Part shown: piece by piece, positions 38,752 to 47,013 of the stretch | Layout: every line of letters starts with the position of its first letter | Numbering within the stretch: the first letter of the stretch is position 1 | Assembly: GCF_947492405.1 (NCBI RefSeq) | Contig: NZ_CANLMP010000003.1 | Span: forward strand, 1 to 64,000 | Source: an uncultured Aquimarina sp. | GTDB taxonomy: Bacteria > Bacteroidota > Bacteroidia > Flavobacteriales > Flavobacteriaceae | Length of the DNA stretch: 64,000 bases | Reading direction: 5' to 3' | The notes under the pieces: generated by a model | The model's database searches: none | Told to the model about the DNA's origin: nothing | The model's input: only the letters and a program-made list of their open reading frames with translations | Made by a program: the position numbers and the translations under genes

Positions 38752-38785
38752 AATATATATATATTTAAAATAATTAAAAAATGAA

Positions 38786-38800
38786 CAGACAAGTCTGTCT
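38786..38800. promoter_or_regulatory. TetR operator in front of the SDR gene
   Basis: The 15-mer CAGACAAGTCTGTCT contains the dyad ACAGAC-AA-GTCTGT when read from 38785. The same 15-mer occurs at 39411-39425 upstream of the TetR gene. On the minus strand the TTG inside it is spaced 17 bases from TATTTTAA, a plausible -33/-7 pair, so repressor binding would cover the -33 element. Confidence 0.75.
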
Positions 38801-38818
38801 TTGTAAGTGTAAATTTTT

Positions 38819-39382
38819 TTATTCAATGATTTTCTTGCATAAAGATAATGAAGCTTCTATTGGCCAAGTATTTTGATGTAATTTGCTTTCTGAAATTGCT
38901 CCTTCATATAATAAATAAATTTTTTTAGCAAGCATTTCATTAGCTTGATCAGAGTTTTGATTACGATTTTCGACAACTAAACTTTTGATAAAACCAATAA
39001 AATCATTCTTCTGTTGTTGAATTTCAATACGCACCGTTTCATTTTCTTTTGGCATTTCGGAGTACGTATTTAAACACCAACATCCATTAAAATCTTTTTG
39101 ATCAAAGAAAAGTGTAAGAAAATCAAATAACGCATATATTCTACCCTTCCCTGAAGGAGCTTTATATACAAACTCTCTTATGTCCTTAGTAAAAGTATTG
39201 TTCTTAAATTGAAGGTACGCAATACATATGTCTTCTTTAGAAGGAAAATGATTGTATAAAGTTGCTTTAGCAATTCCAGCTTCTTTAATAATTTCATTAA
39301 TTCCAGTTAGGTTATAACCTTTTTTGTAAAATAAAGTAGAAGCAGTTGCTACAATATGATCTCTTACCTTGGAATGTTTCAT
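38819..39382 (-). CDS. TetR/AcrR-family transcriptional regulator
   Basis: This 187-residue repressor has an N-terminal helix-turn-helix (about residues 10-55): [19 protein letters not shown], then the recognition part [15 protein letters not shown]. The C-terminal ligand domain contains a CWCLN Cys pair near residue 108 that could sense electrophiles. Identical operators flank it, one over its own promoter and one over the SDR promoter. It therefore very likely represses itself and the SDR/AhpD-like operon. Its own -7 element is only five bases from the start codon. Confidence 0.92.
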   Translation of the reverse strand: MKHSKVRDHIVATASTLFYKKGYNLTGINEIIKEAGIAKATLYNHFPSKEDICIAYLQFKNNTFTKDIREFVYKAPSGKGRIYALFDFLTLFFDQKDFNGCWCLNTYSEMPKENETVRIEIQQQKNDFIGFIKSLVVENRNQNSDQANEMLAKKIYLLYEGAISESKLHQNTWPIEASLSLCKKIIE

Positions 39383-39386
39383 ATGG

Positions 39387-39417
39387 CAAATATATATAAA
39401 AAACCAAAACCAGACAA
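39387..39417 (-). promoter_or_regulatory. Promoter of the TetR gene
   Basis: Read on the minus strand, TTG (39417-39415, inside the operator) is followed after 20 bases by TATATTTG (39394-39387), a perfect TAnnTTTG. The ATG at 39382 follows after only four more bases, suggesting a leaderless or almost leaderless transcript. Confidence 0.6.
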
Positions 39418-39431
39418 GTCTGTCTGGTTTT
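39406..39431. promoter_or_regulatory. TetR operator in front of the TetR gene
   Basis: Ten-base arms AAAACCAGAC (39406-39415) and GTCTGGTTTT (39422-39431) form a perfect dyad around AAGTCT. The dyad contains the same CAGACAAGTCTGTCT 15-mer as the SDR operator and covers the -33 element of the TetR promoter. Confidence 0.8.
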
Positions 39432-39499
39432 GAATGGTTTTTAACAGAAATAGAACTGTTATTTGACGATTGATTAGGTTATTGGGATAGGGTTTTGTT

Positions 39500-41803
39500 T
39501 TAATTTACGCTTTTATACCCTTTATGTTTTGCAAGATATTTTAATGGTTTTTCAGTTTTTATAATTTCTATATTAGTGCCCGTACGTTTTCCAAAGGATT
39601 CTATTCGACCAGAATTAATTAGGCTGATATGGTCAATTGTACTAATGGCCCATCCTGGATCTTCATATTTTATGGCTCTTCCTCCTTTTCCGGAGTTAAC
39701 GAATAATAAATTATCTATATCTAATTTCTGAACTCCCCAAAGTAGAACGACACTCCCTAAATCTTTATTATTGACATCTATGAACGTAGAGTTTTTTAAT
39801 TCTAAGTATGGTCCCGTAGTACTTTCATCATTCCCCATTCTTAATAGCGAGATCGCATTACCCATTACTTTACTAAAATGGCAGTTATCAATTTTCACAT
39901 ATTCTGCATTGTAACGTCCTCTATTTTCGTTTTCTCCGTCTAAACTGATAGCATTTCCAGAAATATTATGGAAAGTAGAATTCTTGAAAATCAATGTATC
40001 TGCATAGGTGTTTTTATAAGCTCTAAAAGCAGTTTTACGACTCGCATTAAAATTCTTAAACTCACAAGAAATTACTTTTAATTTATAGTGTTCTATCATC
40101 GGTTTTGATGAGGTTGCAATAGCAGATTGCGCAATGCCATTTTCAGAAGCACCGTCAAAGATGACTCCTTTAATAGAGAGACTTCCTCCATTTTCTATAA
40201 TAACTAATGGTTTTTGCGATTCGTTTTGATCATATGTAAAAATCGTGGGGCTATCACTTTCATCGGTTCTGATTGTTAGAGTTTTGTCTATGATCAAAGG
40301 TTTTGTAAAAGTATAGGTTCCTGATTTTAATTGAATGGTGTCTCCCGATGATGCACTTTTTACCATGTCGAATAATGTGTCATTTTCATTACCAGATACT
40401 TGTGCCGCATTCGAGTTTTTGTTAGTAATCTCAAAATATTTCTGTTGCGGTGTATACCAATTTGGCCCTACTTCGTTTTTAGTAAAAGGAAGTTTAGGTT
40501 GATAGGTTTGGTTTTTTAGTAAACCATCCTCTGGATCTTTTGAGAATGTAATTTCTACTTGTTTAAATCCTTTGTGATCGAATTTTGAATCTGCAGATAT
40601 TACTTCATTTCCTGAAAAAGAAAAAGTGCTATAATCAGAAATCGCTTCAAAGACTTGTTTTCTTTCTGGATGGTAGAAAATATTGTTGGTAAACCTAATA
40701 TCTTGTGGAGGATCAGTTCTTTCGTTATCAGCACCAACGCCAAACTGAATATGATCACATTTCAAAAATTTATTTCCAGTTATATCTGTGTTTTCTGCTC
40801 TGTGATATCTGTTAATTAATGAATTAGGAACTCCATTCATTACTGGTAGTGCTCCAAAGAAACGTTTTCCTTTAAGTTCCTGAAAATGATTATTTCTAAT
40901 TGTATGGCCTTCGTTAATAACTCGGACTCCTCCTGTGCCTGGTTTGTTATTTCCAATAAAGAAGTTATTTTCTATTAAGTTTCGATTTCCGTGTCTTAAT
41001 GCTAATACACCTGCGGATTCATAGAAAATATTATTACGTACAATATTGTCACTCGATTTAAGAGAAACGATTTCTACTTCGCCATCACATTGTTCAAAAT
41101 AATTGTTCTCAATCAATGTTCTAGATGGACTTAATGAATATGTAGAAACTCCAACTCGTAGTGTCTCCCCTCCATTAGATCCTAAGTTGGGTCGGTATCC
41201 AAAATGATTATGATCAATCCTATGGTGATTCTCTAAACTATTTTTGTTATTTAATCTAACAACCAAGGTGACACCAGCATTTAGTTTTCCTCCAAAATAA
41301 TTGTGATCTACTCGATTGTTTTTTCCGTGAAGATGAATCCATTCGGATTTATCAAATCTATTAGTCGGATTAAAATGATCAATCGCTATTTCGGTAAGTC
41401 TGCAATTTTCCGCTAACTTTCCATCATCGGTTTTAAAGATAATCAGAGCATCTTCTTCTGTATAACCATTCTTAAAAACCAACTCTTTTATGATCAAATG
41501 TTTTCCTCCAATTTTTAGAGAAGTATTGCCAGATAGAATAACTTTTCCTTTTTCCTGCGCTTTAATTACAATCGGTTTTTCTACTGTACCGTTTGCAGTA
41601 ATAACAAATTGAGCATCATTCCAGATGCCGTTGCTTAGGGTAATTTCGTCTCCGGGTTGAGCTTTGGATATAGTTTTATTAAATTCTTGGACGGTAGTAA
41701 CAAGGTTGGTTCCATCTGTTTGTTTTGTAGTACTAGTTTGGGTGCAAGAACTTACAGTTAATAAAATAGCTAGTAGATAGCTATAGAGCCTACTTTTTTT
41801 CAT
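39500..41803 (-). CDS. Polysaccharide lyase family 6 (alginate lyase/chondroitinase B type), lipoprotein
   Basis: This 767-residue lipoprotein has a signal peptide ending in lipobox TVSSCT (Cys at about residue 20). It contains a right-handed beta-helix PL6 domain (about 35-430) and a second beta-helix-like half (about 455-760). The catalytic pair expected from chondroitinase B (Lys250/Arg271) is seen as Lys in SLKS and Arg in LALRHGN, 21 residues apart as in the known enzyme. PL6 enzymes cleave alginate (often MG blocks) or dermatan by beta-elimination, and the two-halved form is typical of alginate-degrading bacteria. Membrane anchoring suggests trimming of oligomers in the periplasm or at the surface. 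Confidence 0.9.
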   Translation of the reverse strand: MKKSRLYSYLLAILLTVSSCTQTSTTKQTDGTNLVTTVQEFNKTISKAQPGDEITLSNGIWNDAQFVITANGTVEKPIVIKAQEKGKVILSGNTSLKIGGKHLIIKELVFKNGYTEEDALIIFKTDDGKLAENCRLTEIAIDHFNPTNRFDKSEWIHLHGKNNRVDHNYFGGKLNAGVTLVVRLNNKNSLENHHRIDHNHFGYRPNLGSNGGETLRVGVSTYSLSPSRTLIENNYFEQCDGEVEIVSLKSSDNIVRNNIFYESAGVLALRHGNRNLIENNFFIGNNKPGTGGVRVINEGHTIRNNHFQELKGKRFFGALPVMNGVPNSLINRYHRAENTDITGNKFLKCDHIQFGVGADNERTDPPQDIRFTNNIFYHPERKQVFEAISDYSTFSFSGNEVISADSKFDHKGFKQVEITFSKDPEDGLLKNQTYQPKLPFTKNEVGPNWYTPQQKYFEITNKNSNAAQVSGNENDTLFDMVKSASSGDTIQLKSGTYTFTKPLIIDKTLTIRTDESDSPTIFTYDQNESQKPLVIIENGGSLSIKGVIFDGASENGIAQSAIATSSKPMIEHYKLKVISCEFKNFNASRKTAFRAYKNTYADTLIFKNSTFHNISGNAISLDGENENRGRYNAEYVKIDNCHFSKVMGNAISLLRMGNDESTTGPYLELKNSTFIDVNNKDLGSVVLLWGVQKLDIDNLLFVNSGKGGRAIKYEDPGWAISTIDHISLINSGRIESFGKRTGTNIEIIKTEKPLKYLAKHKGYKSVN

Positions 41804-41961
41804 TTGTTTATTTTGAAATATTTGTATTAAACATTCCCATTAAACTTCAAAAACAGTTTAATGCTTCGTTAAAAGTAGATACTTGTAAGTTGTGTGTGGA
41901 GCAATTTAGGTCTATTTTTTATAATAACCAAAAGAATAGAAACATAGGAGTAATTCTAAAA

Positions 41962-41997
41962 AAAAGTTTCGATAGATCTAGATCTATCGAAACTTTT
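41962..41997 (-). terminator. Perfect 36-bp palindrome downstream of the second peptide gene
   Basis: Each 18-base arm starts AAAAGTTTCGATAG and the two arms meet without a loop. It lies 20 bases past the peptide stop codon and would form a very stable hairpin with flanking T-runs, so a terminator is the simplest role. Confidence 0.75.
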
Positions 41998-42017
41998 AAT
42001 GTGTCATAGAATTTAAA

Positions 42018-42191
42018 TTATGTATCACAATTACAGTTAGGTTTGAAAATTAGAGTATCCCAAATTGCACAGATAGACAAACTACATTGACCTCCACCTC
42101 TGGGATCTATATAAGATCCACCTTTTACCTTTTGTTGAGCTTCCTTTTTAATAATTTTAGCTCCTTCTAAATTTAAAATTTTGTGTAACAT
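42018..42191 (-). CDS. Second double-glycine-leader Cys-containing peptide
   Basis: This 57-residue peptide, read by hand, starts MLHKILNLEGAKIIKKEAQQ and has a GG leader end at residues 24-25 (VKGG). The core is about 32 residues with Cys at 36, 41, 53 and 55 and a PRGGGQ turn. The leader resembles that of the peptide at 33 kb (MLxx..., KK/KN before the GG), placing both in the Bacteroidetes bacteriocin-type leader class. It is preceded by AT-rich sequence and followed by a 36-bp palindrome. No processing genes adjoin it. The neighbours are the PL6 lyase and a glycosyltransferase. Confidence 0.72.
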   Translation of the reverse strand: MLHKILNLEGAKIIKKEAQQKVKGGSYIDPRGGGQCSLSICAIWDTLIFKPNCNCDT

Positions 42192-42263
42192 ATTCAGGTT
42201 TTTTAATTAATAATACCTGAATCTATGAAAAGGAATAAGTAGAACGTAGAAAAGAAGTGTTTT

Positions 42264-43118
42264 TTAGGATTTAAATAACTTTTGGAGGATTTTTCCCCAA
42301 CGTAATTTTCTAACAAATTCACCCTCAGACTTTGTGATCAGAAATGATTGTCGTTCTTTTTTAGCCTTAAAAAAACCAGCGATGTAATCATTTATTAGTC
42401 GAGGTCGCTTTTTTAATAAAGCTAGTTTTATGGATGCAATTAGTGTAATACTAAAACCATATCGCATTTTATAAAAAGCCTCACCTTGCTTGTATTTTGC
42501 TTTTGGATTATAAGTATTACCTGTTGGTTTAAGGTGTTTTACTTTTAGAGATTCATCCGTTTTAATTTCCCAATTGTGGTATTGTGATAATAGTTCATCT
42601 ACTGTATCCCAACCCATTGCAGGTTTGAGCCCTCCAATATCCTGAAAACAAGATTTTCTATACGCTTTTAATGCTCCTCGAATATGATCTTTGTTTGTTA
42701 AGTTTTCCAGAATCCAATCATCATCCTTTTGGATATAGCAGAAACCACCGACCATTCCAGTTTTTTGATTTTTTTCAAAATGTTTTATTAATGTCTCCAG
42801 ATAATTTTCCGGAAAAATAAGATCTGCATCAAACTTACAGATCACATCATATGCATTATCTAGTGTTTTATATCCTTGATAGAAGGCGTTGATAACTTTG
42901 CTACCCGGCATATGATCTTCAGAAGAACTCGTATTTACCAAAGAAATATAATTGTATCTACCAATATATTCTTTGACTCTAGCTTCGGTATCATCTGTAG
43001 AGTTATCATTAACTACTACTATTTTTTTAGGGAGTATCGTCTGAGTAACTAATGAGTCTAAAGTTTTGGCAATTAATAGTTCTTCATTATGTGCGGGTAT
43101 GACAATGTAAATGTTCAA
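42264..43118 (-). CDS. Family 2 glycosyltransferase
   Basis: This 284-residue inverting glycosyltransferase of the GT-A fold has the family 2 start IYIVIPAHNEELLIAKTL, then VVNDNSTDDT and the metal/nucleotide motif KFDADLIFPENYL (DxD-like). It lacks TM segments. The start codon appears to be TTG (43118), because the family sequence begins exactly here and no ATG fits. The substrate is unknown. A methyltransferase-like gene lies 22 bases upstream on the same strand, suggesting joint action on a surface glycan. Confidence 0.88.
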   Translation of the reverse strand: MNIYIVIPAHNEELLIAKTLDSLVTQTILPKKIVVVNDNSTDDTEARVKEYIGRYNYISLVNTSSSEDHMPGSKVINAFYQGYKTLDNAYDVICKFDADLIFPENYLETLIKHFEKNQKTGMVGGFCYIQKDDDWILENLTNKDHIRGALKAYRKSCFQDIGGLKPAMGWDTVDELLSQYHNWEIKTDESLKVKHLKPTGNTYNPKAKYKQGEAFYKMRYGFSITLIASIKLALLKKRPRLINDYIAGFFKAKKERQSFLITKSEGEFVRKLRWGKILQKLFKS

Positions 43119-43140
43119 GACAGTAGTATTTTGATCTAAA

Positions 43141-43662
43141 CTATTTTTTTTCTGCGTATATGATATAATATCTTGGAGTAAAATACCTTAGCAAAGGTCT
43201 GAAACCAATTTTTTTGATTGGGTGTGTCCACTTTTTTCTAGCTTTTATTTCCCAACCAGCTTTTTCTAATAACCAATCAAACTGCCAATCTTCGAACTCA
43301 TGATAATGGCGATCCCAAGGATCTGTTTTACTTCTATACGCTGGAGAAAACCATAGTTTTAAAGGAATAGAAGCGACTATTTTGTTTGCTTTAATATCAC
43401 GTAAGACATTAAAAGGAGCAATCAGATGTTCAAAAATTTCGAAAGCCGTTACAATTTCTGCTTCGCTTGTTTTTACAGCTTTGGTTTCTAAATCAAGATC
43501 TTCTCCAGAAGTATTACTTACAGTGTATCCTTCTTTTTCCATAAACTCCACAAAAGGATTGGGGACACCAAGATCGAGTATAGTTGCAGGAGCCGAAACA
43601 TGCGCTCTTAAGAATTCTAGTGTTTCTTTATATCGTTTGTGAGGAAACGTTCCTTCGTACAT
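43141..43662 (-). CDS. Methyltransferase-like protein
   Basis: This 173-residue protein resembles small class I SAM-dependent methyltransferases: ATILDLGVPNPFVEFM replaces the usual DxGxGxG loop, and EIVTAFEIFEHLIAPFNVL matches the post-I region. The Gly-rich loop is atypical (LGVPNP), so SAM binding is uncertain. Similar proteins accompany glycosyltransferases in flavobacterial genomes. It is the upstream member of a two-gene unit with the glycosyltransferase. Confidence 0.7.
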   Translation of the reverse strand: MYEGTFPHKRYKETLEFLRAHVSAPATILDLGVPNPFVEFMEKEGYTVSNTSGEDLDLETKAVKTSEAEIVTAFEIFEHLIAPFNVLRDIKANKIVASIPLKLWFSPAYRSKTDPWDRHYHEFEDWQFDWLLEKAGWEIKARKKWTHPIKKIGFRPLLRYFTPRYYIIYAEKK

Positions 43663-43707
43663 ATTAATTTTAACTTTTCTTAATTGAAGACAAAATTACT
43701 CTAAACA

Positions 43708-43739
43708 AAAAAGGATACCATAAATATAGTATCCTTTTT
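43708..43739 (-). terminator. Terminator of the uncharacterised secreted-protein gene
   Basis: AAAAAGGATAC (43708-43718) pairs with GTATCCTTTTT (43729-43739) across a 10-base loop. A T-run follows on the minus strand. Confidence 0.85.
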
Positions 43740-43759
43740 ACTTATTTTTTTAAAGAAGA

Positions 43760-44476
43760 TTAATTGCATTCATTTGTATATTCATAAATATGCTTAGCAA
43801 ATTCTGACCATTTGATTTCATCTCCGTACTTTTCAATCATAGCAGGACAATCTCCAAAGAATTCTTTAAATTCTTCTTCATAATTTTTTTTCTTAAGACG
43901 AATAGCAACTGCTTCTCCATCCTTTTTTACATAATAAGATTTAGCAATACCACCAGCTTTTAGAGGGCCAATACCAATACTGGCTGTTTCTCCTGCAAAT
44001 GGATCTTGATAAACTTTTATTTTATTACTAAAATCAGGATTAACCAGCTGTACCATTAAGGTCTGTGTCTTTTTCTTAATTTGTACTTCAGATTTTTCGA
44101 AAAAAGTATATCCTTCTTTAAATAAATTCTGATCTAGATTTTTGTTTTTCCACTGTTGGGCATCGGTAATAAATTTACCAAAATTACCTAGTTTGGCAAG
44201 GTTACTTGGTGGTAAATACATATATACAATATCTTTTGGTTCAATTTTCACCTTGTTCTCACTTGCATCTTTAATATAAATAGCTTTTATAAGACCTTTT
44301 TTATAGTTAAATCCTTTTAGGTTTCCTTCGGTTGTTGTTCCATCTTCTAGATGAACATAAGTGGTTTTCTTTCTAGAAAACCCATTGAATCCAGGAAGGA
44401 AGTTCTGAGCCTGTATTGATTCGGTTACTCCTAAAAAAAGGATCATAGTTAAGACTAAGTAATTTTTAGTATTCAT
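43760..44476 (-). CDS. Uncharacterised secreted protein
   Basis: This protein of about 238 residues has a signal peptide (MNTKNYLVLTMILFLG to QAQ, about residue 24). A beta-rich region with a DGTTTEGNLKGF segment suggests a small SH3-like or Tudor-like barrel, and a Lys-rich C-terminal part ends in a CN pair. No family is recognised. I preferred the ATG at 44476 over 44512 because the signal peptide then starts directly. Confidence 0.65.
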   Translation of the reverse strand: MNTKNYLVLTMILFLGVTESIQAQNFLPGFNGFSRKKTTYVHLEDGTTTEGNLKGFNYKKGLIKAIYIKDASENKVKIEPKDIVYMYLPPSNLAKLGNFGKFITDAQQWKNKNLDQNLFKEGYTFFEKSEVQIKKKTQTLMVQLVNPDFSNKIKVYQDPFAGETASIGIGPLKAGGIAKSYYVKKDGEAVAIRLKKKNYEEEFKEFFGDCPAMIEKYGDEIKWSEFAKHIYEYTNECN

Positions 44477-44602
44477 AGATTTTAGATTTTGAGGTTTTTT
44501 TAATCCGCCCAAATATAGAACTTCTTTTTTAAATACTAAATAAATGTTAATTTTAAAAGATAAATATTTTGTTTTCAGAAGTTTAGTTTTTTTGTAGCTT
44601 GT

Positions 44603-45661
44603 TTAATATTGATATAGAAAAGCATTAATATTCATACCCGCACCAACACTGGCAAATAATAATATGTCTCCTCGATGAATAGATTGATTTGCTATTTTTC
44701 CTTTTAGAATTAAATCAAAAAGCGTTGGAATGGTAGCTACACTGCTGTTTCCTAGTTTTTGTATACTCATAGGCATAATACCATCAGGAACTTCTTGCTC
44801 ATACAGTTCATAGAATCGTTTTACGATGGCTTCGTCCATTTTTTCATTGGCTTGATGGATAAGAATTTTTTTAACCTGAGAAATATCTACATTAGCTTGA
44901 TCAAGACATCTTTTCATTGCCTTGGGAACATTGGTTAAAGCGAATTCATATATTTTACGACCATACATTTTAATATATTTTGTAGTATCGTTAGATGTGG
45001 TGTCATAGGTGTTTCCGAAGTATAAAAAATTAGCTTCTTCATAAGTATGAGATGCACTTGCAGAGGATATAATTCCTCCAGTGTTTTCTGTGATTTCTAT
45101 GATAGAAGCTCCTGATCCATCCGAATAAATCATAGAATCTCGATCATGCTTATCAATTACACGTGACAAGGTTTCTGCGCCAATTATAAGGCACTTTTTT
45201 GCCATACCACTTTTTATAAAAGATACCGCCTGTATAATCCCCTCTATCCATCCGGGACAACCAAACAGTACGTCATACGCCACACAATATGGATTCTTTA
45301 TTTTTAAAAGATGCTTCACTCTGGCAGCAAGACTAGGTACGGTATCGGCTTGTGACGAATTTTTTGTAACATCTCCGAAGTTATGAGCCACAATAATATA
45401 ATCTATGGTTTCTGCGTCAATACCTGAATCAGCAATAGCTTTTTGGGCAGAAAGAAAAGCAATGTCCGAAGTATTTAATGCTGAAGAGGCATATCTACGC
45501 TCTTCAATACCTGTAATTTTTTGAAATTTATCTATAACAACAGGAGAAGGATGTCTGATTAGACTACCATCAGTGTTAAGGAATTGATGATTTTCAAAAT
45601 CTTCGTTTTGAATAATTTCTGTAGGAATATAGCTCCCTGTACCGGTTATTTTGATATTCAT
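44603..45661 (-). CDS. 3-oxoacyl-[ACP] synthase III-like protein
   Basis: This 352-residue thiolase-fold condensing enzyme has the KAS III catalytic triad: Cys in YDVLFGCPGW near residue 132, His in IHQANEKM and Asn in KLGNSSVATIP. It condenses an acyl-CoA starter with malonyl-ACP or performs a related step. It differs from housekeeping FabH in length (usually about 320-335) and in loop sequence, so a dedicated pathway such as polyene, alkylresorcinol or lipid synthesis is possible. No acyl-carrier protein gene lies next to it. A 10-bp stem with a 2-base loop sits just upstream. Confidence 0.88.
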   Translation of the reverse strand: MNIKITGTGSYIPTEIIQNEDFENHQFLNTDGSLIRHPSPVVIDKFQKITGIEERRYASSALNTSDIAFLSAQKAIADSGIDAETIDYIIVAHNFGDVTKNSSQADTVPSLAARVKHLLKIKNPYCVAYDVLFGCPGWIEGIIQAVSFIKSGMAKKCLIIGAETLSRVIDKHDRDSMIYSDGSGASIIEITENTGGIISSASASHTYEEANFLYFGNTYDTTSNDTTKYIKMYGRKIYEFALTNVPKAMKRCLDQANVDISQVKKILIHQANEKMDEAIVKRFYELYEQEVPDGIMPMSIQKLGNSSVATIPTLFDLILKGKIANQSIHRGDILLFASVGAGMNINAFLYQY

Positions 45662-45708
45662 TTCCCTTTTCTTTTTTTGTATAAGAGAAGGTAGTTATTA
45701 AAATTCAT

Positions 45709-45730
45709 TTTATTATGCTTGCATAATAAA
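45709..45730. promoter_or_regulatory. Tight palindrome between the globin and KAS III genes
   Basis: TTTATTATGC (45709-45718) and GCATAATAAA (45721-45730) pair around two bases. It lies past the globin stop and about 50 bases upstream of the KAS III start. With no long T-run it could be an operator or a weak terminator. Confidence 0.45.
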
Positions 45731-45782
45731 TTTTACGATGGCTAAGCTTTTATAATTACTTATATGAAGAAGTAAGAGTAGA

Positions 45783-46169
45783 TTAATTTTCTCTGGTTTT
45801 TAATTGTATTACTGTAGCGATGGACAATGCTCGTGTTTTCATTAATTCTGCCTTAGTCCCCTTAAAGTTATTGTCTATTGTTGTGGTAAATAATGCCAAC
45901 CAGGTATCAAAATGATTTTTTTCCATTACTTTTTTATGATGCAGATTCTGGTGAATCTGTAATACATTTTTTTTGTAGTTGCCTGTATAAAATAGTTGTT
46001 GCTCCCAAAAATCGGTAATATGTGGAATATGATCCTTCAGATTGATTTGAGCTATTTCGGTAAAGAATAAACCAATGACGGGATTTTTCAATGCCTTTTT
46101 ATAGAATGCCCACATCAAATATTCAATATCCTTGCGGCTGGTGATGTCTTTTAAATTATCCTTGTCCAA
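45783..46169 (-). CDS. Group III truncated haemoglobin
   Basis: This 128-residue haem protein of the 2-over-2 globin fold has VIGLFFTEIA, HIPHITDFWEQQLFYTGNY and LHHKKVMEKNHFDTWL, typical of group III truncated globins. These probably handle peroxide, NO or electron transfer rather than oxygen storage. The start is TTG at 46169, since the first in-frame ATG is at about residue 19, inside the first conserved helix. A long interrupted inverted repeat spans its promoter and start codon. Confidence 0.87.
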   Translation of the reverse strand: MDKDNLKDITSRKDIEYLMWAFYKKALKNPVIGLFFTEIAQINLKDHIPHITDFWEQQLFYTGNYKKNVLQIHQNLHHKKVMEKNHFDTWLALFTTTIDNNFKGTKAELMKTRALSIATVIQLKTREN

Positions 46170-46225
46170 AAATACCTTGGTTTACGTTAGTATATATATA
46201 CAAAATTACAAGGTATTCGGACAAG
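46161..46225. promoter_or_regulatory. Interrupted inverted repeat over the globin promoter and start
   Basis: The left arm CTTGTCC-AAA-AATACCTTG (46161-46179) pairs with the right arm CAAGGTATT-C-GGACAAG (46209-46225), giving 16 base pairs in total. Between the arms, on the minus strand, lies TAATTTTG (46208-46201), a good -7 element. The arms therefore flank the promoter core and cover the TTG start codon. Confidence 0.55.
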
Positions 46226-46240
46226 TACTTTGGTTTTGGG

Positions 46241-46507
46241 CTATAATTTTTGCTTAGAAACAATAAGATCTCTTAGTTCTTGCTGTTTCTCTTTTTCAAT
46301 CATTTTTTGGTGGGCATAGGCAAAAATGGCATTCTCTACGACCTCATTTTCTCTTTCTCCTGATAGAATATAGGATATACTTGTTTTGGAATATGGTTTT
46401 TTGTTTGTACTAAAAATCTTGTTCTGGTTTAAGTAAGCTTGTATTTTTTTTACGTGCTTACTTCCGATGACCTTTAAAATCGCAGAACGTTCTTCAGGTG
46501 TGATCAT
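46241..46507 (-). CDS. Small putative DNA-binding protein
   Basis: This 88-residue protein has a charged helical composition with ERSAILKVIGSKHVKKIQAYL and KPYSKTSISYILSG. The latter looks like the recognition part of a helix-turn-helix, and I infer nucleic-acid binding only from that. It is divergent from an XRE-like regulator. The intervening 111 bases hold repeated CAATATT boxes. Confidence 0.5.
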   Translation of the reverse strand: MITPEERSAILKVIGSKHVKKIQAYLNQNKIFSTNKKPYSKTSISYILSGERENEVVENAIFAYAHQKMIEKEKQQELRDLIVSKQKL

Positions 46508-46572
46508 AAATTAGTTGGCTAATGTTATTGGTATAAGTATCTTTGTGAATGTAATGTTATAGTTTTGTTATA

Positions 46573-46592
46573 CAATATTATATAAAATATTG
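46573..46592. promoter_or_regulatory. CAATATT dyad in the divergent regulator spacer
   Basis: CAATATT (46573-46579) and AATATTG (46586-46592) form a dyad with a 6-base spacer. A third CAATATT copy at 46612-46618 directly abuts the TTG start of the XRE-like gene. A binding site for one of the two flanking DNA-binding proteins is plausible. Confidence 0.5.
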
Positions 46593-46618
46593 CATATACA
46601 CAAATAATAGTCAATATT

Positions 46619-46987
46619 TTGGATAAAAAAGATAAAATTTTAGATAGAGTTATTGTTTTTGCTGCTCATTTAGGGATTAGTCTAAGGAGTTTCAGCCTTT
46701 CTATAGGGGCAAGTGCTGGATATTTACATAGATTACAATCCGCAAATAGTAATATTGGAGGTGACTTTATAGAAAAGATTATACAATTGTATACAGAGAT
46801 TAATCCTACCTGGTTGGTTACAGGAGAAGGAAATATGCTTAAAAAAGGCCATCGCGTAGAAGAATCTGAGGTAACATATGGCAAAAATGACCACTTTAAA
46901 CAAGCATTACTTAGATATTTGGATGATCAGGACATCCGAGATAAACTTGAAGAAATAAAAAAGAAAGATGAGCTTGATGTAGATTAA
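46619..46987 (+). CDS. XRE/CI-type helix-turn-helix regulator
   Basis: This 122-residue protein has an N-terminal Cro/CI-type HTH (about residues 8-65) with ISLRSFSLSIGASAGYLHRL and a WLVTGEG motif typical of Bacteroidetes XRE-like proteins. An acidic C-terminal tail follows. The start is TTG at 46619, since no ATG or GTG is available in frame and the HTH begins soon after. It could be a chromosomal or phage-derived regulator, but no phage genes are near. Confidence 0.75.
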   Translation: MDKKDKILDRVIVFAAHLGISLRSFSLSIGASAGYLHRLQSANSNIGGDFIEKIIQLYTEINPTWLVTGEGNMLKKGHRVEESEVTYGKNDHFKQALLRYLDDQDIRDKLEEIKKKDELDVD

Positions 46988-47013
46988 CTATATCCCGCTC
47001 ATCCTTGTAGAAT

